Source: Leucogyrophana mollusca
Taxonomy: Eukaryota; Basidiomycota; Agaricomycetes; Boletales
Assembly: GCA_021014945.1 (NCBI GenBank)
Contig: MU266418.1
Location: 38,667-102,666, forward strand
Length of the DNA: 64,000 nt
Direction: 5' to 3'
This document shows positions 10,377-23,500 of this stretch, piece by piece. The notes under the pieces were generated by a model. The model was not told the DNA's origin and did no database searches. It saw only the letters and a program-made list of their open reading frames with translations. Numbering within the stretch: the first letter of the stretch is position 1; each line of letters begins with the position of its first letter. Position numbers and translations under genes: made by a program.

Positions 10377-13300
10377 ATGGTCTCCCTAGCGTCTGCTGCC
10401 TTGAAGACGCCCTCTGTGTCGTATGCTGAGCGCGCTAAAAGTGGATATTCTGTCCGGTCTTCCAAGGATTCGCAGGACGCTTCCCGGCAACGTTCTGTGC
10501 ATCCAGTGGCCACAAGCGGCTTGATTACGTCCACCTCATCTCAGGCTCGTACAGCTGAGTCGAATGCTTCTTCAGGCTCCGTTGAAGCCCCCAATAGAAC
10601 ATTTAATTCCAATTCCGGACCACCTTCAGACTCTCTGACAGAAAATGCTGATGACGCGCACGTTAGCAAGCGGTCAACCTCCACGCAAGTGTCGCAAACT
10701 GTGGGTCAGGGAGCCCCCGTGGGGAACGTGTGGGCTGCCCGATTACGGGAAAAAGCCCAGGCTCAGGCGCTAGCTCAAAATTTTCCTCAATCGTTGCCTA
10801 CCCCCTCTTCTATGCAGCTGTCCTTATACACGCCCTCGAGTTCATCTCCGTTCACCACCGCGCACAATCCTCCTGGCACCACACAAATGCCCTCCGTTGT
10901 ACCAGTTGCGCGAAGCAATGCACCATCTATCAACAGTGCTCAGAGTGACCTTGACGCTGATGTCGATCCATTCGTCGTCCGCATGCCATCACACCTATCG
11001 CGGGCTTCTTCTGCAGCGCTCCCTGTAGCACCTACGGATGATATATGGCCTGAAGTGGGAGCAGCCTCCACACAAGCAGTCCACTCGCGAATATATAGTG
11101 GTGAGCCAGCACGCGAGAGTAACGAGCCAAGCAGCAGCAGAAAGGATGGGAGCTCTTCGTCTGATCAAGTCGCCGGGCCCAAGAAGAGTGCGTTGTCCAT
11201 CACATTTACTGCCCTGTTTCACGTAGACCTTGTGGTCCATCCCTTTGAACTTTCCTTATTCGCCCTCAAGTCCTACTGATCTCGACTCATCGATGTGCAT
11301 TTTCTATTTCCACAATCAGGTGAAAAAACAAAGTGGGTTCCAATACCTCCGAAGGAACTTCAAGCGGCATTTGATGCCATACGATCGCCGGCTCGTAGTG
11401 CTTCACCCGAAGGGCGGTACCTTTCGCCTCATTTACGGGATAGAAGTGCTCGCGGCCTGAAGGGCCTTTCAGGAACCGGTGGCGAGATATTCTCTGGGAG
11501 CCACACCCCAAGTTATTCGGCTCACAGCTCGTCCGCTTCACAGTCCGCTGTCCACTCCCAAAGTCAAAGCCGCTCTGGAAGTCTACGATCCAGTCCTCGA
11601 TTGCGGGCACGAGCCGTAACAGTAGGAGAAGAGGTGTCAAGATCCGTGTCCGGGGAGGGGAGAGACTCTTCTCGTGGGACATCCTCACACCGTCACCATC
11701 ACACACACACGAGCATGCTGAATGGTCACGCATATCCCTTACCTGCCCGAGGGCCTCCTCGCATGTCTGGGAAAGATGGGATGCCGTTCTTCCATTTGCC
11801 CCTTCCCATACCACTGGCTATTGACTTATCTCGACATCCGTCTCATCGCTCCTCTCCAACTTCTCCGACGTCCTATCCATATGCATTCCAAGGTTTGAAC
11901 GGCCTGCCGAACCACGTTCCTGGAGCTTCTTCTCCGCCGTTTTTGCACGGGGGGTATCATGTTTCACCAGGGAGTGGGGCCACTTATCCTGTCTTTTCTC
12001 CATATCCCGCTTACGGCTATGGCCAGGCGAATCCTTACTGGAGCTCTTATCCCTTGCAGCCCGATCTGTATCGCGCCTCTGCAGGCCTATCCTCAAGTTC
12101 GATTCAGCCGGAACTCTCAGGGTCTAGCGAAGTGGCAACAGGTCATAGCGCGCGAATACACGTTCGTCGGTCTTCGAAAGAAGAGCAACCAGAATCACTG
12201 GTGCCGGCGAAAGCGCGTAGTGACTCTTTGCAAGGCAGTCAAACAGTCGAGCCAAAGAAACCTCGACGAACGATGGTATTCGGCAGTATAGGGGACTCAG
12301 ACACGAGGAGTCCCAGTCCACCAGAGGCTAAGCCGTCATGTGGAGCAAATGACGCCGAGAGCAGTGACGCGAGGGCGAACGACCATCCAATTGAGCTGTT
12401 CCCAGCGTTTTCGATCGGTGTCTCTGCCGGCGAAACTGGTCCTTCGTGGTCTGGGTCCCGCAATCACCTTCTGAAATTCACTCAAAGGCCGGACGGATCC
12501 ACAGCAGACCTAACCAATCGAGCAACGTTAGAAGCTCCTGGTGTTGGAGAGGAGCAGTCCTCAGATCGCGCTGACAGTGATGCTCCTTCACCGAAAGCCG
12601 AAATAAGCGAACCTCGCACTCAAGCTACGAAATGGGAATTTGGGACAACACGACATTATGATATAACTGACGAACTTCACTCGCTACCGGGTCAGCAAGA
12701 ACCCGAAGAAACAACGCTATTGTTAGATGAATCATCGAGGGAGCAACAACAGGTGGACGCGCTGGCCGCTCCGACACATCGTTCCGGTTCTACGACCAAA
12801 CCGAGGGTAGCTGCCAATGGCTATCAGGTGCGAACTACATCACCCCTTTCCCCTTCTCAGGCTGGTCCCTCTCTTGCTGGTTGCGAAGAAGAATCAACGA
12901 CGAGTGATGTGTGGGAGGTGAAGGATTATGGATATGGCTTTGGTGACGTCAGCGGCAGCGAACACGCGATGGAAATCATTCGACAAGAGATGCTAGCAAG
13001 GGAACGACAAAGGATATTGGATGGCCAGAAAGAGTTAGCCAAGGTAGAGCAAGAAAGGGAGCGAGAACGAGCACGAGAAATGCTTGAGAGAGAACGTGAG
13101 CGGAAGGAGCGGGAGTGGGAAAAAGAGCCGGAATGGGAGAGAATGAGGGAGCAAGAACGAGTTACTGGAAGGCCACGACGAGGCTCTTTCACAGGTTCAT
13201 ATAACAGCTATGATCGGGGTAATTTCAGGGGACGTAGGGGAAGAGGCTTTGGAGGACGTCCGTTCGGCAACCGCCATCTTGGTCGAGGAGGATATCAACA

Positions 13301-14055
13301 CCAGAAGCTGGCTTCTATGCCACATATAACACCGCCACCGTTCCAAGTCAACCCAGCAGCTTCGCTTGCAAATCATATAAGCGCATATAGTCAACCTTCC
13401 CTTCTAACAGGATACATCTCACCTACTCTCGATCCATACCTACCCGTGTCCGCAACCATTCATCCGCAAACGGGACTTCCGGTGACTATGGCACACTCCA
13501 TGTCACCTTTTTCGGACACTACACGCACCTATCTCCTTACTCAGCTAGAGTACTATCTGAGCCCGCAAAATATGGCGCAAGACTTTTTCCTCAGGCAACG
13601 GGCAAGTCTCTCACGTACCGTACTGCCAACGGTACTCACACATTTAACAGATGGATGATTCCGGGTGGATACCCATATCGTTGCTTGCTTCGTTCAACAG
13701 GGTCAGAAATCTGACGACAGACGTCGCGCTTGTCGCAGAGGTGCTGCGGCAGTCGAACATGGCGGAGGTTGAGGGCGATTGGGTCCGGATGAGCGGGCGG
13801 CAATGGGAACAGTTCGTCTTGCCCAGTCAACACAAGAATGCTGCTCAGCAACCCGACGCTAAGGTCACCGAATTCCCAACTCCAGAGGACGAAGCGAGGG
13901 AAGAGGAAGAGCACCAATCCAGTCAGGTTCCGGAACACGAAGCCGAAGTGGAGGATGTCGATGGCTATGTTGACGACGAGGACGAAGAAGATGTCGTCTT
14001 CGTCATCGGCGAGGAGGCAGAAGGTTCATGGATGCCAGAACGACGGCAGCCATGA
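10377..14055 (+). CDS. La-motif RNA-binding protein (LARP1/Sro9-like)
   Basis: Predicted cytoplasmic RNA-binding protein of about 1165 residues acting in mRNA stability or translation. Three exons: 10377-11187, 11320-13601 and 13651-14055. The first two exons encode long Ser/Pro-rich disordered sequence, a KTKWVPIPPKELQ motif typical of LARP1-like fungal proteins, a highly charged Arg/Glu helix (about 12990-13170) and an RGG-like Gly/Arg patch (RGRRGRGFGGRPFG). The La motif follows at the 3' end: LLTQLEYYLSPQNMAQDFFLRQR, then across the last intron MDDSGWIPISLLASFNRVR, and ALVAEVLRQSN. The tail is acidic. The last intron is GC-AG (donor GCAAGT, 49 nt) and lies inside the La motif; if retained, translation stops at 13656. 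Confidence 0.92.
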
Positions 14056-14777
14056 TCAACCATGATGGTAACCTATTTCGGCCGATGTCTGAAATCACAC
14101 CACACTCGCTCACTGGACTCTCTTCCCCTATCTTATTTGCTTTGTCTTTGCAACTGATTTGACATCACGTTTTCGGTGGCATAATTTTGCTCTATCTATC
14201 CGGTGATGCGCCCGCATTCGACTCGTAGAATGCGAATATCACCAACATCAACGTCACAATCATCCTGCATCATTCATTCGAAAGTCCAGCATACATCTTT
14301 CATTTTGCCATTCTTTCTCCGGGTAACTTCTATCAACAGTCATTCAGTCTTTGTTTTGCAACAGTTTTCGCTTACGTGTCCTGGGCACACTACTGAACAA
14401 TGGCAATGTGCAATGTAGGTCTATTGTAGGACCCCGAAATCTCATATGCAGGAGGAACTCGGGACAGATGCCCAGAAACTCGACAGGACCATTAATGCGC
14501 ATCCAGTGGGGACAGTGCCTTGAGTACATGTTGCATACCGCTGTACGCGAGAGAGCTGCACTGTTGCTGCAGTGCAGGCAACCTTGAGTCATGGGATTGA
14601 TCAGTACTGGTGTTGTTTGACGCCTGGGGTGCCTGAGGACAACCTGGAGATACACATGGCCGAAGTTTTGGGGTCCTCGCATGATAGACGCTGCGGCGCA
14701 GTTGCTTCCGATATAAGAAACGTCGAACGTTGACGCCATCGACAAACCAGCCAAAGTCCTCATTCACAGCTGCAGTC
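14056..14777. other. intergenic region
   Basis: This includes the La-motif gene 3' UTR and the PMP3 promoter. Short open frames on both strands have no splice support or motif. Confidence 0.4.
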
Positions 14778-15303
14778 ATGGTCAAGGCTTCCGACGTTGT
14801 TCTTATCCTTGTGCGTACTCGTTAGTGAGCAATGGCTGTTGACCCAAGGATTCACTCTACTTAGGTCGCAATACTCTTCCCCCCAGCTGCAGCCGCGTTC
14901 ATCACAGGATGCAGCTGCGACCTTCTCATTAACATCTGCTTGACTGTGTAAGCCTTGACTACTCCAGTATATTCCTTGCTCTATACTTACAAGCAAATAG
15001 TCTCGGTTACTTCCCGGGGCACATCGTGGGTTCAGGATATCGTCATCAACTTCGTCGACCTGACACCTGGTGTTCTTATTAGCACGCGTTCTGGCTTATC
15101 TATAAGAAGATGCAAGCAGAGGAGCGCTATGGCCATGGCGGCTTTATCTGTACGCACCAAGTCCCCTTTGATTCCATGTCGTACCGATATTCAAAGTTCG
15201 TCGTTTCTGACTCGCAGATACCGGCAATGGTCATTATCAGCCTTTGAATCAGGGCTCAGGATATGGCCAAGGTGCACCCGTCAACTACGGTGCTACCAAC
15301 TGA
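14778..15303 (+). CDS. PMP3: plasma-membrane proteolipid 3 family protein
   Basis: A short hydrophobic UPF0057/PMP3 protein; the yeast member helps maintain plasma-membrane potential and salt tolerance. Exons join as MVKASDVVLILV, AILFPPAAAAFITGCSCDLLINICL, TVLGYFPGHIHAFWLIYKK and MQAEERYGHGGFIY, giving two transmembrane segments around the family loop. A hydrophilic tail rich in Gly, Tyr and Gln ends VNYGATN-stop. Five exons with canonical introns. Length of about 95 residues exceeds the minimal 55-residue yeast protein because of that tail, which is common in filamentous fungi. Confidence 0.92.
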
Positions 15304-15513
15304 TCCACGTGTCCTTGCTATGTATCTGTTGACGGTGTGACGGTGGTGGACGAGCGGTGGTGGACCGGGTACACCAAGCAGTATTTATATCGGGGAAAAC
15401 TGGTGCATATAGTTCAACCTCGAATTTCTGTAAATTATATTATCACCCGCGCTGTCTCTTCAAAGTTTTCGGAGTATCGACCGGCATCAAGACACAGCAT
15501 GTTTCGTGAGGCT

Positions 15514-16553
15514 TTAAACTTTTATCAACTTAGTCGCTACCATCATGGTCTCGAAGTCTGCCAGACTCATGGACTTGTCAGGCGATGTTGAGAATGCTTC
15601 GAGCATTTCCACGATCTTATCGCAAGGGGTCAAGATCAGTGTAGATAACAGCACTCAAATACACTTGCCTCTTCGGCCTTGAGCTTCTCTTTCAAGAGGG
15701 TTGCGACGCGTGTGATGTCTTTAATCATGATTTTTTGTCGGTCCAACTCGGAGTCAGGGACGCCGGGAAAGAAGCGAGCAAAATCCTCTCGACAGCGAGC
15801 CTTTTGGTGCCCAGCTAGCCCTCTTTTACTAACACCGATGGGCGAGGCAGGTCTGGCTGAAGACTTGCGAGGTTTAGTAGCCTTTCGTCGTGAAGTGGAC
15901 GCAAAATTTGAGTCTTCAACGTATTCTTCATCCGACGCTTGATCTGGGCTGCTGGATTCATCACTAGCGGACATGCGATAGTCATCACTATCAGGCCCAC
16001 TGTCTTCACCTTCGCCATCATTTGTATTTGCATTTCGGGGGGTACTCAACTCCCTCACATCTCCCTCATTGTCGCCATCGCCTGCGTCAAGTAGTGCGGC
16101 GCAAACAGATCTCCAATCCTTTCTGCTGACACCGCCTTCTTGAGACTGTGCTCCCCAGCCTGAAGCAGCGTTACGGAAAACTGAGAGAATTTCCTCGTCA
16201 TCTGAAGGCAGATCAAGATGTCGTAGGGCCGATGGAATGGAGGATAGTGGTAGGTGGGAAGCGGCTTCCAGGTAAGAAGAGGAATCCTCCGAGTCATCCT
16301 CTTCGTCGATCAAAAAGCCACCTGGCTCAGCGTCTTCGACCAGGAACCCTCCAGCCTCAGGTTCATCAGCGAGAAAGCCCCCTGCCTCTTCTGCGACGAA
16401 GCCCTCGGTTTGAGGGACTACATCTTTCCTGCGTTTCCGTAGGTTTTGGGTTGACGATTGTCTTGCGGAGGAACCGGTGGCGGATGCATCGAATGCTTCA
16501 TCGATGTGTCGTCCGACGTGTGAAGGTAGCGCTATGAAGGCCGGGTCTTCCAT
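15514..16553 (-). CDS. acidic protein with GGFL repeats
   Basis: I do not recognise the family. The start MEDPAFIALPSHVG at 16553 is preferred; an upstream Met at 16664 would add a less natural leader. Notable is a run of three near-identical acidic GGFL units (EEAGGFLADEP, EAGGFLVEDA, EPGGFLIDEE), then a long Asp/Glu/Ser-rich region, a basic segment near KATKPRKSSARP, and a C-terminal helical part (HQKARCREDFARFFPGVPD). The final exon follows a GC-AG intron at 15616-15668 and reads IVEMLEAFSTSPDKSMSLADF, which looks like a degenerate EF-hand, then MMVATKLIKV-stop. A nuclear role is plausible from composition only. It is divergent from the first MFS gene. Confidence 0.7.
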
Positions 16554-16856
16554 TTCGAGTTCTGATACGGTTTGCGAAGGGCACCAAATGACAACAGTAA
16601 GTTCTGAGGAAACACGAAGACTCCGACACAAAGACCCAGCCACTTCACGTGATAATCGTGTCACATGTCTGCGGCCACCAGATGCAGAGGACAGAACGAC
16701 GATTGTACTACCTCCTTATAAGCACTGGGTTCATATCGTGTCGTTCGCTAAAGGGAATAATGCCGAGAATGACGGTCCCTGGGCGTTGTTACATGGCACT
16801 GTTCAAATTTCAAAAAGATCCTCACTTGGTGACCCTTACCTCCATCGCCCTCCCCA

Positions 16857-19669
16857 ATGACTGACAATGAGCAAGATTCAAGTTTCGCGCGCAAGGGTGG
16901 CGAGGTTGATGTGCGTAGTGCGTCAGAGATTGATCTCCTTTCGTACCACGAGCGGAAAGCCGGAAGTCTCGTCGTCGATCCTCAGTACGTCCGCGTTATG
17001 ACCCTGGCGACAAGCCATCGCGTAGGGGAAGTCGTTAAACAGATTATTTTTACAAGGCAAGCCCACCTGGAATTTGGAGAAGCCATCGCGTCAAAGCTCA
17101 AGTTGAGTCCAGACGGCACAAGGGTGCTATGGCCTCAACCTGCGGACGACCCAAAGGATCCACAAAATGTGAGTACATATTCCGTGTGCATGGAAAGCCT
17201 GAGTGGGTCACTGAGCCCGATTCACAGTGGAGTGACCGCCGCAAAGCGATCCATCTCTTGATCATCACACTGGCTGCCATCATTCCAGATTTTGACTCTG
17301 GCATTGGTAAAGAAACTGCGATCAATTTGTGAATCGAACTGATACAAGATCGGGGTGCAGGCATCGCATCCCTCTTTCCTCTGGCCAACCAATACAACAC
17401 AACAACGGGTGTCATCAACAATGAGACTTCAAAGTGAGTAACATCCAATGGTGTCTGATGCAAGACGCCGATCATTGTTTGCAGTTGGAGCATCTTTTTG
17501 TTGGGTGAGTTGAACCGTTTCATACCTGCCCAGAAGTTCATGTACTTGAAGGCTGGGGCGGCATTGTTTGTGTGATGTTTATGAGGCGCTATGGGCGCCT
17601 CCCTGTTTTATTTTGGTCTCAGGTCAGCACGTCTTTCCTAGACATTGATGTTAACCCTGATGGTTTATCAACACAGTTGCTAGCTCTGGTGTTTCTTGTG
17701 GGAGCTACTTTTGCTCCAAACCTTCCAACCTTTACGGGTAAGTTACTGATCCGGTGAATGTGGAACTCGATGAAGGACCAGCTGATCGTAACCTTCCCTA
17801 AGCCATGCGCTGTTTGACCGCCTTTTTTGGGTGAGTTCGGTAATTACTTATGATGTGTCGTCGTTGACACGTCCCCCAGAACATGTCCTCAAGTCACCGT
17901 CAGACACAATGCTTCTCCGCAGTACGGATCACCACTGATGTCAAAGCACAGGGTTTATACGTAGTCACGGACATATTTCCGTTTCACTTGCAAGCACGGA
18001 AACTCAATATTTGGACCTCTGGATTCGTTATGTTTGTGCCTATGCACTATCATACCACAATCTCATCACTTATCGTGGCACAGATCTCCCTTCCTTTCCC
18101 CTTTCGCATTCGGTTTCCTCGTTGCGCGGACGAGGTAGGTAGCCCTATCCTGTGATTTCTGGGCAGTGCCGCTAACTTTTGTAGCTGGAGGTGGGCATAT
18201 GGAATCGGATGCCTGTATGGCGCTATGGTTCTCGTGCTCATTATCTTCTTCATGGAGGAAACGTATGTTCTACTGTCTGTCGTGTTTGATTTATGTTGTG
18301 TCTCACTTGAGTTCACCAGGATGTATGACCGCACTTTGAAACCCATTCCGCCGCGACCAAGTAACGGTTTACGCTACCGCGTTGAAACCCTTATAGGCAT
18401 CACGGGATACAAAATGTCAAGATTCAGATCATCCTGGTCCAGAGTCGTTCTAGCCTGTCTCGACGTTCTGTGGCGTCCTCAGTTCTTCTTTGTCGTGTTC
18501 TTCGAGGTTAGATGTTGTGGTATCGTTGAAGGATATGTGGATTCCGCTCACGCCCCTTTAGGCTTTCCTTTTCGGATTTGGTATCGGCATAAATGTGAGG
18601 GCGACTCTATTTGTACCTGGTTCTTCCGAGTGACTGAGTAGCTTGCCCTAGGTTACTAACGTTGTTTTCATGGGCTCTCCGCCTCCGGTTGGTTTTGGAT
18701 TCAGCCAGTTTGCGATTGCTGGCGCTTATGCGACTCCCATTGTACGCTTCACTCTCCGGGGTCTTACTCAAAATCTCACCATGTCCTAGATGGCTGTATT
18801 CATTGGCGAACTAGTGGGGCGCTTTGCAAATGACTGGATAATGAACCTCAACATTAAGCACAACAAGGGCGTATTCGAGGCCGAGAGCCGCTTATGGTGC
18901 GTGAACGGCGCTTGGATTTGTGAACGCACTTACAGTCGTTCTTCCAGGGCGTGCTATATTGCCATACCACTATATATATGTGGTTTCTTGACCCTCGGCG
19001 CTGGGATTCAACACCTAAATAAAGTGGCGCTGATCTTTGGCTGGGGGATTGCAGAGGTTGCTGTCATGATTAACACAGTGGCGATTTGTACGTAACAGCT
19101 ATATTCAGGCCCTGATGATGAACTGAGAGAATAATTTCACAGATGCGTATTGCAACGATTGTTTCCCACAGCGACAAGTGCGTATGTGGGCAGTGTGCGT
19201 GACCTGTTACTGACTGCAATTGCTCAGGGGGAAGTAAGCGCACTGATAAACCTTGCTAGGACTCTTGGAGGTACCCTGATATGTTCTTATCTGATGCAAC
19301 AAGGTGAAATAGCTGATCCGCAACCCAGGTTTCGCCGTTGCTTATTTCCAGGTTAGATGTCACACCTTGGAGCCTTCGGATAATCCTGACGAACATACTC
19401 ATTTGTGTTTTACTTTAGGTTCCATGGGCAACGAAAGCTGGTGCTTTACAAACCTTTGGTGTCGAAGCAGCGTCTGTCCCTTGATTACTTTAGTTCGCTT
19501 GCACATCTCACCTCGCTGCAGGATTGTGGTCGGATTGTTCCTTTGCACGGTCCCCATGACGCAGTGGAAGGGTCGGCATTTTAGAGTATGTGCTGGCAGC
19601 CGTTGTGTCCGGGCGAACCGAATTGCTCATAATGAGATGTTCTATCCGCAGGCACTGTTCTCGTTGTGA
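16857..19669 (+). CDS. MFS drug/H+ antiporter-type transporter, copy 1
   Basis: A 12-helix major-facilitator transporter of the fungal DHA1/Hol1-like group, about 530 residues in about 20 short exons. Diagnostic stretches: the loop motif MRRYGRLPVLFWSQ after helix 2, TDIFPFHLQARKLN, FMEETMYDRTLKP after helix 6, GSPPPVGFGFSQFAI and the late NDCFPQRQGEVSALINLARTLGGF. It ends QWKGRHFRALFSL. Substrate cannot be told from sequence. It is the upstream member of a tandem pair. Its first intron looks damaged: where copy 2 has acceptor CAG (20789-20791), copy 1 has CAA (17058-17060). Reading stays open through the intron, so this gene either retains it or uses a CAG 18 nt upstream. No other break was found. 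Confidence 0.88.
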
Positions 19670-20576
19670 CCTCTCTCCGCTGGCAGCGGTATGAGTCCTC
19701 ATTCATGCGTCCCATAGGGTTGTCGATGTCGTGTCTGTTCTGGGTATGCGGTAATCATTTGTAATTGCCTCCTGAAATTTTATTCACGCTGGAGCACGGT
19801 TTGGAACCAACTCCGAAGAGGACCATCTCCATCCGGCATCGATATTTTAGAGGTCCCGTGCTCTTACCTGTCACCCAGCCGGAGACAACCTGCTCTCTGC
19901 AAAGGAATCCGCGTATAAGGCGCTCATCTCATGTGCTCTTGACAGGAAGGGATGACTCTCGGACTCACAATATGACCAGGAGTCGTATTAAACTCCCTCG
20001 AGGGAGGCATCAACCTCCTCTGCTACTTTTTGGCTTCACGCCACAACCACTTAAAGGCCAGGAGCTTCGATGTCAAGACCTGATTTGGATGCAACAGTAC
20101 GTCGGACTACAATGTCCGTCCGCAGAAGTTGGCATTGAGGTTTGGTGGCTCTTACAAGGCGTGGTCCCTAGCGATTGCCACGATGGCATGCTCTCTCAGG
20201 CCGATAGCGGTCACTCAGTGAACAGCGTTAAAGCGGATTTAACTATCGGCTAAGTGCTGGACACCTTGAAAATACTTGCGCTCAAATTGTTGAGTAAGTC
20301 CTGCTTTTCCTGCTTTGATGGCGCTTTAACGCGGCCTATATTTCAAAACGGGCAGATAAGTTGATGGGCACTCCCACATCCAGCAGCAATATGACCAGAG
20401 ATATGACTCGGGGGGGAAATAACCAAACAGTTCGGGGATAGAGTCCTGCCACCTGATACTAGCTGTTCCCACACCCCGCTTCAGCCTTGGTTCCCGATGG
20501 GAATGTCGGGAGCCAATAACCTCTGCGTCGATAAGAATCACCATCGGATTTTTCTCCTCCCCCACTCACGACCCGA
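19670..20576. other. spacer between tandem MFS genes
   Basis: About 0.9 kb with no supported gene. The 162-codon open frame at 19765-20253 has no recognisable motif and no introns, unlike its neighbours, so I leave it out. Confidence 0.4.
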
Positions 20577-23500
20577 ATGACGGATATCACTGATGACGAT
20601 GAGCAATGCTCGAAGCACTTAGAAAAGTGTGGGATTGAAGACACGGAGCGCGACACGTCGGAGGTTGACCTTCTCTCATATCACGAATATCGAGCTGGTA
20701 GATTGGTCATTGATCCCCAGTACGTGTATCTGAGTCGCGCTGTAGGAAATCCACCCCATGATTCAACTGTTCTCTGCCATCTTCAAGGCAGGCCAAAGTC
20801 GAATTCGGGGAAGTTGTTGCGGCGAAGCTCAAGCTGAGTGAGGATGGCACAAAGGTACTCTGGCCTCAGCCTACGGACGACCCAAACGACCCGCAGAATG
20901 TGGGTGACTCGCAGACACCATCGAGTTCTGTGTCTAACCTAAGGCTAGTGGAGTGCGAATCGCAAGGCCCTTCATCTCTTTATCATGACACTGGCTGCAA
21001 TCGTACCTGATTTTGACTCCGGCATAGGTAAAATTGCTGGTTAGCTTCCAATCCAAGCTGACTGGAGAGCTATTGCGAGCAGGTATTGCGTCAATCTTTC
21101 CTTTAGCACAACAATATAGAACAACAACTGGTGTTATCAACAACGAGACTTCAAAGTAAGTACCCACTTGAAAGCTTACTTGCCGGAGTGTTAAACCAGG
21201 CTACAGTTGGAGTATATTTCTGTTAGGTGTGTGGTCAACTATTGAGTGTTCCCGATGGTAACAACTTCTTTTCAAAAGCTTGGGGTTCCGTGTTCGCGGT
21301 GATGTTGATGAGGCGCTACGGGCGTCTACCAGTGCTGTTTTGGTCCCAGGTGTGTACACCTTTGGCAAGTATGGGGTACTTGCTGACTCCCTAGTACTAG
21401 CTATTGGCTCTGTTGTTTCTCATTGGCGCCACAATTGCACCCAACTTGGCGACCTTTACAGGTGACATTTGGCTTGAATGATTGATCGAGACACTGCAGG
21501 CAAAAATCAAAGTTTTGCCTCAGAACATGGTGAAAATATGGAAAATACAGAAACTATGTTTTTCCTGATGTTCTGTCACCAAATATTTTATATTTATTTT
21601 GCCAGAACATTGCAGCCCACCAATGACAATGCAAGGAATAAAATGTTCCATGCAGAAATATTTGGAATATTATGACACTGAACATTTGAGAAAAATTGTA
21701 TCTATTTGTTGAATGTTTTTGCCATGTTCTGCAACAAAACATCGAGTTTTGCCTGCAGTGAGACCCTGTTGCTGAAACTCACAAGCCATGCGATGTCTGA
21801 CCGCATTTTTTGGGTAAGTCATTGATGTGATAACCCGACTTTGACTCTTCTTTGCTGATGTCCTTCGAGAACTTGTCCTCAAGCGACTGTGAGGTGCCAT
21901 GCGCGTAACCCTGTGTCAATAGTCGTTGAAATGGAGACATAGGGTCTTTATGTGGTCACAGACATCTTCCCGTTCCACCTCCAAGCACGGAAACTTAATA
22001 TATGGACAGCTGGCTTCGTTATGTCAGTTGGATGCACACAAATCTTTACTGTGTATAGGATTAGCTGATCTCCTCTTAGATCACCTTTCCTATCCCCTTT
22101 CGCTTTGGGATTCCTTGTGGCGAGAACAAGGTAAATGTGATTTGCTTGATTTTCATGCATACATCAGCTAATGCTCTTGGCACCGGCGTAGTTGGAGATG
22201 GGCCTATGGTACTGGCTGTCTTTACGGCGCTGTGGTTCTCGTGCTCATTGCCGTCTTCATGGAAGAGACGTAAGTTTTCTTCACTCCGGCGACCTATTGC
22301 CATTCTCAACTTGGGTCATCAGGATGTACGATCGTACTGTCAAGCCGATTCCTCCACGACCAAGCACTGGACTACGCTACCGAGTCGAAACTCTCATCGG
22401 TATCACCGGATACAGAATGGCGAAATTCAGACCATCGTGGTCGGAAGTTGTCTTGGCATGCTTAAACGTCTTGTGGCGTCCGCAGTTCTTCTTTGTCGTC
22501 TTCTTCGAGGCAAGTGCCGATGAGCTGTTCTACATTATTCTGACGGTAACTGTGCTTTAAAGGCCTTCGTTTTCGGCTTTTCCATCGGCATAAATGTGAC
22601 GCCCGTTTGTCTATATCTCGGGCTCTGCTGATGTGCCTGTACGTTAGGCCACAAACGCCGTCTTCATGGGCTCCCCGCCTCCAGTCGGTTTTGGATTCAG
22701 TCAGTTCGCGATTGCTGGTGCCTACGGCACCCCTATTGTGCGTTCAGCCTATCTTTGTGATGTATCGATGTCCTGACAGCATCATAGATGGCTGTGATTA
22801 TTGCTGAACTAATCGGACGCTTCGCAAATGATTGGATCATGAATACAAGTATCAGACGCAACAAGGGTGTGTTTGAAGCTGAGAGTCGCTTATGGTACGC
22901 GGCCATTTTCGTCGATACAAGCATAACTTATGACCTATGTCACACTGCATAGGGCCTGCTATATTGCCATACCCCTGTTTGTATGTGGCTTCCTGACGCT
23001 CGGTGCAGGCATCCAGCATCTCAACCAAGCGGCTCTAATCATGGGCTGGGGGATTGCTTTGGTTTCTGTCACAGTTAATACCGTGGCGATTTGTGCGTAT
23101 CCCCTGCTTATGAACTGTCGAACATCTGACGAATGCACCTTGTTAGATGCGTACTGCAACGACTGCTTCCCAAAGCGCCAAGTGCGTGTCGTTCTTCCGT
23201 GTCGTTGTTTCTTGCTGAGAGCGACTGGCCTCGATCGTGCAGGGAGAAGTCAGCGCGTTGCTCAATCTTGCCAGGACTCTAGGAGGTGAGTACCCTCGAC
23301 ATTCCATTACGACCCCAGTAAGCTGACCAAATATCTCTGCATAGGTTTCGCTGTTCCCTATTTTCAAGTTATTTCTCGCTATTACGGCGTTTGAATACTA
23401 CTTATGAGCGCGTCTAGGTCCCTTGGGCTTCAAAATCAGGTGCCCTCCAAACGTTCGGAGTCGAAGCAGCGTTCGTTTCACCTCATGCCTCTGCGATACC

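Noticed and set aside
11287..11814. Minus-strand open frame of 175 codons opposite the La-motif gene
   Set aside because: A shadow of the Ser/Arg-rich coding strand with no introns or motif.
19765..20253. 162-codon open frame between the MFS genes
   Set aside because: No motif, no introns in a genome where genes average many, and unusual composition; treated as chance.
21478..21742. Two open frames of about 60 codons in the MFS intron
   Set aside because: They lie within the MITE, are AT-rich, overlap on opposite strands and lack any motif.
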